A stretch of DNA of 64,000 bases from Filobasidium wieringae (lineage: Eukaryota > Basidiomycota > Tremellomycetes > Filobasidiales > Filobasidiaceae), in assembly GCA_001600055.1 (NCBI GenBank), contig BCIV01000012.1, forward strand, positions 310,474 through 374,473. The letters run 5' to 3'. Positions 12,142 through 23,453 of this stretch are shown piece by piece. Below the pieces are notes generated by a model that was given only the letters and a program-made list of their open reading frames with translations, was not told the origin of the DNA and did no database searches. The position numbers were made by a program, and so were the translations under genes. Numbering within the stretch: position 1 is the first letter of the stretch; every line of letters begins with the position of its first letter.

Positions 12142-15100
12142 TCATAGCTTCTTGATGGTTTCGATGATACCAGCAAGACCCATAGCTCCTGAAGCCTTCT
12201 TGAAGTTCGGGTCCCAGTCCTTGAAACCTTTGCCTTCTTTGTCCCGCCAATTGCCATCTTTTGGATCGACCAGACCATATATATGGGTATTTTGATTGGT
12301 ATGAAGGGCTAAAGTAAACGAACGACCTGATGAGCGTCGAACCTCTCGAGCAAGGCAGTCCCTGTGAGCGTTACGCAGCGAAACTTACTGTGCATCAACT
12401 CGGCAACAATTTCCTTTTGATAGATCATCACGTTGGTCTCCTGGCTGTGCATCCAACTTTGCGTGTCTTGATTCCCATTACCGAAGATCGCCACTTCATC
12501 GTCGAACATCGCGAATTTAATGTGACAGTTTCTTTGTTTCTTGACTGCGTTCAAAGGTCGGATTTGATCCTTACCAGTGTACCTGCAAATGGTCGGGTTA
12601 GCTTGCAACATGCTTGGTATTGCAGTTTGTGCCGCCTCACCAGTAGACCTTGAGGTACTGCTCCTTCTTATCCTTCCGTAGCTTGTCATACAATTCGTAC
12701 ACTACCTGCTCGTTGGTTCCGCCTTGGAAAGGAATGGACTCTCCTTTATCGTTGAACCCTGTAATTTGGCTCACGATCAACCGAAGAGTTTTGAGGCTAC
12801 AGCTTCATGGTGCTCACCGAGATCTAAGTAAAGAATAACTTCCACCCCTCTTCGACATGCGTGCTTGATAGCCCGTTTGATTGGTCGAGCATTCAGCGTA
12901 GGCGTTTGACTGTTGTAACATGCGTCATCAGCAAAGGCCAAGTGACCCGGACTTAGTGGCTTACATGAAAATCTTTTGCTTGGCGTAACGACATCCAGCC
13001 AACCATGCGGCATTCTGTGGATTTCGGATATCATGATGTCCCGGCACTGTTGAAGTAAACCAACAGGGCTTAGTAAAGGTGCATGTGTAACAAGTCTCAT
13101 CGCCGTTCCACTTACTTCCATGGGGTTTTCGATTTACCATGGCAATTGGAAAGGGGTTATGAGGTTTGTGGATGACGTGGGGTGAGAAATCATCTAGGTC
13201 ATCATTGTCCTCGACAGTGGCAAGAGCTTCAGACAGTACTCCAGTATTGTCTATGAACGGCACCGATTCGTCATCAGCTTGAATAAGTGATACTCGTGCG
13301 CGGTCCCGAACTGACTGAATTTCTCTGTAAGCATTTGCAACCTGCCGGATCCAGATCTTGGTCGACCCGCAGAATCCACTTTGAGCGTTGAGGTATTAGA
13401 TGCAGCTGTAGCAGTCGATGTTCCGGACATATCCTTGTTGTGCTTGAATCGCTCATCTATATCATGTTTGCCAGGTTCGACGCCTTCCGGCTCGCTAATC
13501 TTGACGGCCTTTGTCACCTGGTCGCTTGGACGCTCAAACATTTCTTTGGCTGGCATTTTCGCAATTGCTGGCATATCATCGTGAACTGGATCGTTGACCA
13601 AGGTTTGAGCGCCACTGAGTTCAGATCCGATGGTAACCATGTCGGCTCGATCACGATGTCTCGCAACATTTGGTGCTGAGTATCTCCTATTCATCGTCCC
13701 GTCATACGAAGGCCTTCGGCTGTTCGGCCTCGTACTAAATCCAGCTCGTACCCTTTCTGCCCACGCGGGAAGGGCAAACTCTCCGTCATTCGAGGTAGCC
13801 ATCATGCCGTCCCATCGCTCATTAGCGGTGGTGGTGGCCCTCTCCATGGCTTTCCTCACAACATCCCTGAATCTGTCCAAAGCAGCATGATCCGATTCAT
13901 CCAAGTCGCGGGCTTGGGCAGTTTCTTTTCTGAGCAAAATCCTAGCAGCTTTGGCAGCCTGTACCACCTCAATATCCGCAAAGAAGTGATTGTCGTGTCC
14001 AAACTTGTAGCCGTCGGCAGGAGCTTGGTACCCCTCGCCTACACAGGGCAGCATCGGCGAGAGCTTGTTGTACCATGAATGTATAGCCGTTTCATAGAAC
14101 GAGTCCACAATGGGACCTTCTAGGTGTTGCATCATCTCGAGATTCGGCCTGTCTTGAATGTTGTTGCTGTTGATCAAAGCGACTTTGCGATCGACGATCA
14201 GGAATTTGGCATGAAAAGTTCCGAGCAGCAGTCGATGGAAGTTCTGTCGATGGTTGATATCAGATACTAGCTAAAAGGGGAAAGCAGTTAAGTAATCGAC
14301 TTACAACCACCTCAATATGGAGTCCCGGTACCTCTTCTGGTAGAGGGATCTTCATCGCTTCATACCCAGGTCTCAAAACCGGCGCGTGAGCATTCCAGAT
14401 CTACCAGATTCCGATTTCATTAGTTCACGATTTACGGAAACCTCGGAAGCGAACACTTACCTGTTCAAGGGTTCCTCTATCGTATACCAGCTTGACGATA
14501 ACCTTCTTCACAGGTTGTCCAGACACTGTTCGCTTAACCGTTCTTTCTGACAATTCTCGCAGAGCATTGGCGATAGTTGTCACTGAATTTGAGGGTCTAT
14601 CGATGGAAAACGTCAATGTAGCCCTTTTTCTCGTACTCATTGATGCCTGGGCTCACTGCCAATAATTGGTCACCAAGAACACTTCTTTCTCCGCTCTAAC
14701 GATCACATCCGCATAATGTCGCATAATATCCGGAATCAACGAGATGATACTCAAGGGCATTGTGGTAGTGGATCCTAGAAGAGGAGGTGCGACAAGACCA
14801 GAAAGAGGATCCCTCTCAAGAGTCGGCAGAATGGAAAGGTAAATCTTCCAGAACAACTCGGAGACCAAGACTCTCCTAGATCCGTCCGCTGCGACTTCTG
14901 GCTCATGTGCCAGCCTCCATCCTGCTTGAGCTCGTTTAGATGCTCCTTCATGCTCTTCGCGCTTTTTCATCTGTTCTTCTGTCAGCCCATGAATGACGCT
15001 ATGCCGTACGCCGAACCTGCGGGCAAGCCGGATGAGAGGATTGGGTTTTGGGTAAGTCTTGCTGATTGCTTTCTTTGCGGTCACATCGGGATGGGCAGCA

Positions 15101-15576
15101 AGGTATGCTGACAAGGATTTGGGATGAGGTCGAGGTGGAGGAAGTCGGGCTTGCGATGTCGAAGCGTAGTTGGTTGGAGCCAAGCCATTCGGAGGATAGC
15201 TATGAGATTCGCCTGAATGGTCGTTTGTGCTTGTGTACATATCTCTTGCTTGGACATTTGGAACGGTAGTTCCTCCGACCAAGGGTTCGTGACTTGGTGC
15301 TGTTATGGCTGTGGGACTAGCAGTAAAAGGATCAACCCCATCCCCATTGTTCGCTCGAGCATGACGGTTATGCAGATCACCAAGCGATAGTTTGATCGGC
15401 GAGCCTGCAAAGGGGTCTTCCCGAGTCCCTGGCAGTGTGTATCCACTTTGAGGAGGAGTGTTGTCTATAGCATGGCCAACAACTGATAAGGTGGCGTCTG
15501 TGTATTCATGGCTGATGTGCTGATTTGCCGGAATTATGGAGATAGGCGGTGCAAGTGCAACCTGTCCGGACTGCAT
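12142..15576 (-). CDS. Phospholipase-D-superfamily protein with two HKD motifs
   Basis: Multi-exon gene read from about 15576 down to a TGA at 12142-12144. It has an N-terminal Pro/Ser-rich stretch followed by two PLD half-domains. The first HKD motif is HAKFLIVDRKVALINSNN, near 14200. The second is HIKFAMFDDEVAIFGNGNQD, near 12490. Both keep His, Lys and Asp of HxKx4D plus the downstream Asn/Gly-Asn. Such proteins transfer or hydrolyse phosphodiesters (cardiolipin synthase, PLD, nuclease); the exact substrate is not evident. A region of about 200 residues between the HKDs is long and partly disordered. The 3' half is well defined by introns such as 12583-12640 and 12309-12388. A frame change near 13.4 kb needs a 50-nt intron (13379-13428) with a poor donor GTCCGG but a good CTAAT branch and AAAG end. 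The start is the first usable ATG; an exon further upstream cannot be excluded. Confidence 0.8.
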
Positions 15577-16608
15577 CGCTATAGAAAGGTATCGCTGTTT
15601 GACGGTAGGCCCGATTCTAGAAGATCATACAAATATCTGATCAATTCGGCCCTGTCGTCCTGCCATGAAATGAGAGCTTGATGAAGGCCTGGCGAGAACA
15701 GGTATATTTGGTTGAGATATGATTGATATGATCTGCAAAGGGCAGGTTGATTATTGCTCGCGCAGCTCGTTTGGGAACTAAGGTTCCGTGTTCCGCACGA
15801 ATGCCAAGAAATAGGATATGGGCTGACGACGTCTGTATTTGCTGAGAGTCGCCAGCTGCGATACGGAGTAGGACACAAACTGAAGTCGGCCGATCAAGGG
15901 AGCACAAAGATAAAAATGACCATATGGGCATTGTCGCAGTCATATCAAGCCCTTTCGGTCTGATCAAACTATCGCTCGGTCGAAACTCGCGTCATAACTC
16001 CCGGCTAAACCGAGCCGCTTGCAACTTATTTAGCTTCGCAGTAAAAGGAGTTACTCCTTCGACCCTGATACTTTCCCTATCTTGCGCATTTTGCTCTGTG
16101 CAAGGTAAATTGCAGGCTGTACGGTTTGCAGTCTGCGTCTCGAATGGCGTAAACATCCAAAGCACATCTTCCGTTGATTGTGATGTCGCTCTAAAATTAG
16201 GAAAGCCATCTAGCATGCGCGCGAACGAGTGTACGGAAGCGGAACTTGATGCACATGCTTGTACTTACAAACTATCAGTAGGGTATCTGGTACCAGACGG
16301 TATCATCAACTTTGCGGCTCTCCGTTCTACTCCCATTCATCACATGAAGTGCGCCCGTTAGTGATGAAAAGTCCATGTATCTAATTTCATCTCCAATATC
16401 CATCACACATCTTCGCATATATCTGATCGTTTCGCGTCCACCTATCCTAGGAAGATTATACGCTTCACTCGTTTCCCTTCCAGCTCGTACTCTGGGCACT
16501 CCCATCTCTCATCTGCTCTTGATTCTAAGATACCCAGCCGGATTTTCGCATTCCTTATTCTAGACGGAAATCATAGTTTATATTAACGCTTCTTCGTGGA
16601 ATACGATA
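15577..16608. other. Intergenic region, nothing clear
   Basis: A 145-codon plus-strand frame (15924-16361) is present but shows no domain, no conserved-looking composition and no supporting splice context, so it is not called. The left part is probably the promoter or leader of the PLD-like gene. Confidence 0.4.
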
Positions 16609-17464
16609 TCAGGAAGAATGGTCACCAGAGATCAAAGCCAAGATCATCCTAAGAGCATACCAAACCAAAACGGAGCACGATCAGTCAAATACTATACAAA
16701 AGGTGTAATCGGCACTCACCTGTATAGGTAGTAGAAGAAGGAAATCAAGTATAGTCCCAACTTGATGAAACATTCCTTCTTGTGACCCGAAAGCGTCCTG
16801 AAAATCTCAGTGGCATCGTACATATGATTCTTGGAGAGGATCCTATCGTACAAGAACAAACACGGAGATTAGTTTCCGTTGGCATGACCAGATTGAAAGC
16901 GAGAGATGGCTCACTTGTTTACGTTGTAACCGACTAGAGGAGCGTTTACAATGAACGCTATCCATTGACCAGAGAGAAGGAAGCAAAGGGTCAAGAAAGC
17001 GTGGGCAAGCATCTCGGGGAGAACAAACTGAGAACGAACAGGGTTGATCGTTAATAGGTTCGAGGAAAGTGTGTGGAATGGCAGAAACGCACGGCATTCA
17101 ATTTGTTGCAAAGATCAATAGGGTTGATGTAGTCGCACTCCAGATCAGAGAACATAATGATCTATACAACGATATTCGACATTAGCCGTCTTACCTCAAA
17201 TGGATAGTGAAGAACGATTCGACTCACAAAGAACACCATCGAGAATAAGAGGGCCGCTGCCATAAAGACAGCGAAAAGAAATAGCCATGCTGTGAGCATT
17301 TTGTTATGTGTAGCAAAGGAGATGCATGAATTTCAAGCAGGGTGGAAAGTCCAGGTTATAATGATAAAGGTAGTGATTTACGAGCAAAGATAGAGGAGTA
17401 TCAGTATCGTGTGATTCACCCGACTTCCTTCAAGCTCACTTCCAAACTGACCTTCTCCACCCAT
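16609..17464 (-). CDS. ERV14: Cornichon-family ER cargo receptor (Erv14)
   Basis: COPII-associated cargo receptor that exports transmembrane proteins from the ER to the Golgi. The 139-residue protein is assembled from six exons on the minus strand: 17464-17452, 17289-17228, 17161-17093, 17027-16915, 16842-16720 and 16648-16609. The first exon is just 13 nt (MGGE plus one base) and is followed by a 162-nt intron; only this join restores the family start MxGEAWLFLF. Family blocks follow in order: MFSDLECDYINPIDLCNKLN, FVLPEMLAHAFLTL, GQWIAFIVNAPLVGYN, and MYDATEIFRTLSGHKKECF. Three hydrophobic segments fit the known topology. Length matches the family (about 135-145). Confidence 0.97.
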
Positions 17465-17762
17465 TTTTAATGCTTTCCAGTCTAGTGTATGGTAGGTTTC
17501 GTTATAAGGCGATAGCTAAGAAGACCGAATATGCTTCGAGTATTGATGAATGACGCAGGACTCTACTCAAGCTGACCGTATCGTCATTTCAGGACAAGCC
17601 TTGTGTTCTCTACGCGTGACGCTAACATTTTTCAGTAAGTGGGCAACAGAGGATACGTGTCAGGCAAACTTGTGACAATGGGCAGGCGGATTATTGGTAT
17701 AAGGGACTCTGCGACCTCCAATGCCACTGTTCTACAACATTTTGATCGTCACTTAGGGGTCA

Positions 17763-19089
17763 TCAATTGATCAGTGCGAATCTAACGCCTTCTTCCTTTC
17801 TGCCCATTGCTTCTATCAAATCTATCCCGCTGGGATTAGAGGAGATTGTCATGACGCACGAGGTTCCCACAAATGTCGTCCCTACGCCATAGAACTCTGT
17901 TTAGCCAGCTGGACATGTATATTATTTCGATCGGAAATGTAGACCCACCTTCTTCTGTACCAATCCTATTGCAAGCCACGAAAACGACGGTTTTCGCTGA
18001 TCCCTTATCGTCAATTCCTTCTGACGTATAGCTCGGTGCAGGATCATGCAACGGGGTCAACCGATGTGCCCAGTAATTTAAAGTAGACAATTCTGGTGCT
18101 TCATTGTTCATCCTGGATTCCGCTACAGCTGCTGGATCGGATGGAGGTTCGGCTGGCGGATCTAGCCAGTTCATGCTGCAGATACGGTAAGTTCTAGGAG
18201 GGATTGATATTGGCATCTATGCAATTCATCGTACTTACGGTACTACTAGTAAATCAGCATTGTTTCGCTTCACGAAATTGCCTAGTTCATACGCGTTGAA
18301 TGGAGAAAGGAAATCTTTAGGATTCATGTCTAAGGAAAAGTCTTGGGGAATCAGTTTCCATATCATTTGTGAACTGTCTAAGTATATCTCTTACCCATAC
18401 ATATTCCTACTACCGTTCTCCCCAATGGCTGAGGGAGATCCAAAACCTTAAACCCCTCACCTAGCAAAGTAATAATGCTCCACCAATGTCTCTCAAGATC
18501 GATGCGTAACCATCCGACTCACCTTCCTCTGCCCATGATTTGTCTGTATCGAACAGAAAGCTCTTACGGTAATTTCCGAAAACCGCACCCTCAGGTGAGA
18601 CTACAACTGCAGAGTTGTACGCCTTGACAAGATCTATGGTTTCGTCCTCCCCTCTTTCAGGATATCCTCCAATTACCCAACACCCACAACGTCGTGCTAG
18701 TTCTCCGCAGAGTGTAGCCGTAGGACCTGTTCTACCATTCTCGAGGTATGGATCGATATCCTTTCTAGACGAGAACATATAGCCGGAGAGGAACATCTCA
18801 GGTAGGACAAGCAAATCCACCTTGGACCGCTGTATACTAGCAACCCCAATCCAATTTAGCGCTTCCTAACAACTCCATGACGGCAAGCAGTACGCTACAT
18901 ACAGTTTAGTCATCTCCCTGACTTTAGCTGCATTCCCTTCGACATCTTTCAACTGCATGTCACTCAGTATCTTCCAGCTTGAGCAAGGACAGGCGAGAGC
19001 TAGGAACGCACTTTTGGATTAAACTGGACGCAACCAACAGTCAGCGGTTTGGCTCGGTAGCCAGGCACCGGTGGTCCGCCTGCAGACAT
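17763..19089 (-). CDS. NTA1: Protein N-terminal Asn/Gln amidohydrolase (NTA1-like, carbon-nitrogen hydrolase)
   Basis: Nitrilase-superfamily enzyme, most like fungal Nta1, which deamidates N-terminal Asn/Gln to Asp/Glu so that proteins enter the Arg/N-degron pathway. The start is MSAGGPPVPGYRAKPLTVG, then VQFNPK. The catalytic triad is visible: Glu in LVLPEMFLSGY, Lys in NYRKSFLF and Cys in VVGICMDMNP. The CMDxNPxxF context and the VPMNWLDP block favour NTA1 over generic nitrilases. The exons are joined by short introns. An intron interrupts the codon after GICM, and another uses a GCTAG acceptor just before IQRSKVDLL. The stop is at 17763-17765. Probably cytosolic or mitochondrial. The substrate is inferred from family resemblance. 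Its upstream neighbour on the same strand is a Ubc6-type E2. Confidence 0.85.
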
Positions 19090-19493
19090 GCTAAATTGTA
19101 GGCGATTTCGCAAGTGACTGACACGCAAACCACTGAGAAGCGATCGTCGATGCGTCCCGATAATATTGAATAGGTATGATTGGAAACTGAGCTAGTTTAG
19201 CCGGTTTTGCCGCTGTTCACTGTGCACTGCTGGTATGGGGAACCAGAAGCTCCAGAAGATAATACCCAAAAGAGAACGACAACTCACGAATTATCGGTAT
19301 CAGGTGACAGGGATGAACCTCGTAGGGGTAGAAATTGAATCGACCAAGACAAATCGTATGACGTAAGCAGATAATCTAAAGATACACAAACAATTCGAAA
19401 CATGTACCAGGCTACAAATTCTACAAAACTACATCTCGACGGGGTATAAAATGCTCTCTCAAGCGTACAGCGTACGATGGCGATCGCTGAGTA
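19090..19493. other. Intergenic region between NTA1-like and UBC6-like genes
   Basis: Nothing gene-like is seen. It contains the NTA1 promoter and the 3' end of the E2 gene. Confidence 0.4.
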
Positions 19494-20997
19494 TCAAAGC
19501 TCAGCTCTTCCTGCAGCAGCCGCGAGCCTGACACCCTCTTCGCCAGTCGTTCCGGTCCTCTGCTGGAAAGCGGGATCGGGACGGCCATGATGCCCCTCCG
19601 CTCCTCCATGCCTAGCTCTCGCTTCTGGTCCTTCTTGGTGTCGCTGAATGCCTTGATTAGGCAGGTCAGGGTTTAAAGTAGGATTAGCCCTGGCACCATT
19701 CCGCCCGTTTTGCATAAGATTGGGATTACCAGCTCGAGGTAAAGCTTGAGGTTGGGCTACAGCATGGCCGCGTTTCACCAAGTTTTTGGCGGCACCGGCT
19801 GCCACTGCCGTTCCCTTCTTTAGTCCAGATCTGAACCTTTCGCCTTTCCAGTACCAGTTACTGAACATTCCCCAGGCCAATACAAGAATTGCAGACATGA
19901 GAACCCAGAGAAGCGTGTCCACCAATAAGAGAGGATTGATCTCGATCGGAAGTGATTTAGCTTGGAGTACTGGAGTGGGGAGAAAGTAAAGTTGAGCTAG
20001 ATGAAATACGAGTCGGATTGGTGCCGGCAGCCAGGAGGAGGAAAGCCACGAAGTAAGAAGAACGGTTTGAAAAATGTTGAGGATAGGAACGATGTTGTCA
20101 TTCGGTTGAGCAATTGGAGAGCCGACGGCAGAGTCTGAAGGCATAGAAGCACTCTGGACGATCGTATCTGGCCCTTTGGATACCGCTCGCTTGTCGTCCG
20201 CAGTATGTTGCACTTCTGCATCTCTTTCCGCTCCTGATATCTCGGTCTCATCCGGCTTAGAAACATCATCTTCCTTCATTTGGAAGGATTCGGCGACTTT
20301 CTGAGAAGCAACGGCTTCATGTTCCCTCATGATCTGATCATTCGATTTCTGGCAAGTCGAGCAGACGTAAGAGGGTGACCTAATCCAGATTAAAGATAGG
20401 GACAGACGCGATCAGTGCCCACGTCTCTTTCCACCAGTACCGAATGGGAGTCGCTCCGGGCAAGATACTTACGTTTTAGCCAATCTCTTCTTATCCAGCG
20501 ATGGTAAATCTAGTCCGCCATATCCACTAACAGCCTCTTTCCCATTCTGATTCCAGAACCCTCCCAATCCAACCACAGCTGTTCTGATTCCCCAAATAGG
20601 CCGCCAACTCCCCGTATGAAATGAGGTGATACCATCTATGCAGATCTTCTTGTTTACTTCAAATCGACCGGAGGGCGTGAGAATCTGGATATCAGGGGGA
20701 GCTAGAGGGTAGGTGGGAGGGAGGAGAACGCGCAAATGATAGATTCCTGTCGACGTGGAAGGTCCGGTTAGGCGATTGCATCGATACATGATTCAGCCAG
20801 ATAGTACGGTTCGGCTCACCTCCTTCGTAATCGCTTCCTGTAGCCCCACGCATGGTCACATGCCATTCAAAGAGATCGTTCTCAAGAGGTTGAGCGATAA
20901 AGTCTTCAGGCGGGTCTTGTAAGAGCTCCTTATGCTCTTGTAAAATCCTCTTGATTGAGGTCGAACGAAGGTTCTGTCGAGGTTGTGCAGAGCTCAT
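19494..20997 (-). CDS. UBC6: Ubiquitin-conjugating enzyme E2, UBC6/UBE2J family, ER tail-anchored
   Basis: E2 of ER-associated degradation that works with Doa10/Hrd1-type ligases. The start is MSSAQPRQNLRSTSIKRILQ. The UBC fold shows FEWHVTMRGATGSDYEGGIY, LPPTYPLAPPDI, GRFEVNKKICI with the active-site Cys, and WRPIWGIRTAVVGLGGF. The VNKKIC context replaces the classical HPN loop, as expected for this family. The UBC exon joins at a phase-2 intron near 20.4 kb to SPSYVCSTCQKS, completing the domain. The C-terminal part has an acidic linker and hydrophobic segments (around LLLVDTLLWVLMSAILVLAW) that would anchor it in the ER. It then continues about 100 further residues, which is odd for a strict tail anchor, so topology is uncertain. 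The residue pattern is closer to UBE2J1 than to yeast Ubc6. Confidence 0.9.
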
Positions 20998-21511
20998 GGT
21001 TCGGTAGTCTTCCAGATGCAATTAATGAGTCGTGAGTCGGTACTGAAAGCTCGAAAGGTCTCGATCTTTAATAGCCGTTTTCGGACAAAGATGCCCCTTT
21101 GTTCATGGATGAGGCAACCGTCTCGAGAATGAGATGTACCGTGAAGATACGGAATGGTTGCTGATGAAGACAGAGCACTGAAATCCGGCCTGTATGTAAT
21201 AAATTGTTATCACCCTCGTTGCTTGTCGAGCTGAAATGATGTGGTGATCACAGCCACTGCTGATTGCTATCGATAGCCGTGACTGCAGCGGTAACGAGTC
21301 CTTACGTAAGCTATCTGGGCGTGACGAGTGACCAGCTCGACTTGGACATGTATGATACATCGAATTCAGCCCACCTCTATGGACTCTACGTTGCTGCAAC
21401 AATCACATAGCTCCCTTACATCATTGCTGGTCAGTGTAAGGTATTGCAGTACCTCTTGTCGATCGCGAAAGAACAAACGAGAAGGAAGGACCATCAGCTG
21501 CTCTATTCCAG
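20998..21511. other. Divergent promoter region (E2 gene / WD40 gene)
   Basis: The two flanking genes diverge from this 0.5-kb gap. No gene or obvious regulatory motif is supported. Confidence 0.4.
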
Positions 21512-23131
21512 ATGACTGATCGACGACAAGGGCCATCTGAACAAGACGTGCTGTTCTATGATGCTCCTTGTGAGTATCATTATAAGGATAATTAGCGCGG
21601 GACCGCTAACGACTATCTATATGGATATCAGACCAAATCTTCGGCTTAGGGTTCTCTCAATCTCCAGCTCACCAAACCCGAATCGCTCTCACTTCGTTCA
21701 TTCCTACATCCACAACAAACAAGCTTCAGATCATAGATACCCCTTCCCCGTCGAGCCACACACAAGTGCCTGATTCTCAATCAGATTTCATCTCCCTAGC
21801 ACAAGCATCTCATCCTTTCCCTCCTACTAGAGTGACATGGGAACCTAAACCTTCATCCTCAAGGTTGACTGGATCGGGGAATTACGATAGGGAGACGGAA
21901 CTGCTCGCGACTACCGGGGATGCGTTGAGGGTCTGGGAGGTTTCCGAACAAGGTGATGAAGGGAATGATAGTGACGAGGAGGATTTTAGGCTGAATGCGG
22001 GACAGAGGGGATACGTAGGAGTTGATGAGGGTGATGCGAACGGGAGAAAGGTTAGACTGAGGGAAAGGAGTAAACTAACGAACGTGAGTCCTCGAAGGCA
22101 TCAGGTCTTCCTCAACTGACTGACAGCCCATCGGTCTTGGCAGGGAAAAGTGCCTCCTAATCAGGTCCCACCCCTGACTTCCTTCTCCTGGTCAGACCAT
22201 TCGCCCAATCTTCTCGTCACCTCATCAATAGATACGACCTGCACCCTCTGGGACATCCACACTTCCACCGCTCTGACTCAACTGATCGCTCACGATCGAG
22301 CAGTCCATGACGTTTCCTTCCTTCCGCACTCCTCTGACGTCTTTGTTAGCGTAGGATCAGATGGCTCCCTTCGAGCATTTGATCTCAGAGCTTTAGAACA
22401 CTCGACAATCCTCTATGAAGACCCTAAAAACAGGCCCCTTATGAGGGTAGAGTTTGGCAAGAAGGAGCAACATTATCTCGGGGTATTTGGGATGGGGGAT
22501 GAAGCTGTGCAGGTTCTGGATATGAGGAGTCCTGGGACTGCTGTCGTGGAGCTGGTTGGACACAAGAAGGGCAGGGACGGGGGTGTCAACGCGATTGCTT
22601 GGGGATGCGAGGGGAGAGCCGGGACGGGCGGAGGTGGTTGGATTGCTAGTTGTGGTGAGTGATTGACCGGAAAGAGAGAAAATATCCCCATGCTTATCAT
22701 AATGAAAACATCCAGGTGACGATGCTCAAGTTCTTGTATATGATTGTACCCAGCCTCTTCCTTACCCACAATCGTCTTCCGCACCTTCATCCTCTGCTTC
22801 TTCTCCGGCGAATTACACACCTCCGCCATCGAACCAGACCAACAATATCTCGAACAAACACAATCAACAAAAAACCCATTTGCAAGCCTCATCCTCCCGC
22901 TCGGGCGCAGGTACTCCTAATGTGGCGGGGTCAGGAGCGGCTACACCATCCTCTATCCTTAAGAAATGGCCGTCGTGGGGCTGGAACAACCAGCTGGACG
23001 GGTTCCTCAGTTCCGCTCAGGTCGGAAGTGCCGAGCTGAACAATCTCGCCTGGAGTGCCGAAGGGAGCAGGGAGGAAGGTGTTTGGCTCGGTGTGGTTGG
23101 AGGTAGAAGACTGAGCTGTCTAAGGTTCTGA
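21512..23131 (+). CDS. WD40-repeat protein, WDR68/DCAF7 (AN11/TTG1) family
   Basis: Scaffold WD40 protein of 478 residues in four exons: 21512-21569, 21632-22083, 22144-22654 and 22716-23131. Summed exons keep the frame. Family features include the FYDAPYQIFGLGFSQ-type start, NLLVTSSIDTTCTLWDI, RAVHDVSFLPHSSDVFVSVGSDGSLRAFDLR, and YLGVFGMGDEAVQVLDMR. Members bind DYRK-type kinases and CUL4-DDB1. Compared with animal WDR68 this protein has two inserted low-complexity segments: an acidic one around residue 120 and a Ser/Asn/Gly-rich one of about 80 residues before the last repeat. Probably nuclear and cytosolic. Confidence 0.87.
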
Positions 23132-23453
23132 TTTGTTCTGTTTACCAACTTAGCATGACCGTATTCTGTACATAATGATCGGGATAGCATAATGCCAGTG
23201 TTCGCCTCAGGTAGAGTACACGTACAACGATATGCGTTTTTGCTGCGTACTTCATGAATTCATGACGACATCATTCGATCTGCTCTTGGCAGAATTGGCA
23301 GAGTGCAGACCTCGGTCGACGGAGATGTCTTATAGATCTTATAGGTTATAGGCCTTACAATAGTAAAGACAGTGCAATACCATCATCGTCATCCGAAGCT
23401 CAACATTAGACCATAAAGGGGCTTGAATTAAGCTTGGTTGTCTACTCTCTACC
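23132..23453. other. Short intergenic region
   Basis: Holds the terminator of the WD40 gene and the promoter of the next gene on the same strand. No feature is recognised. Confidence 0.4.

Noticed and set aside
15924..16361. 145-codon plus-strand ORF
   Set aside because: No domain, no start context, no splice logic; it lies in a promoter-like gap and its composition looks random.
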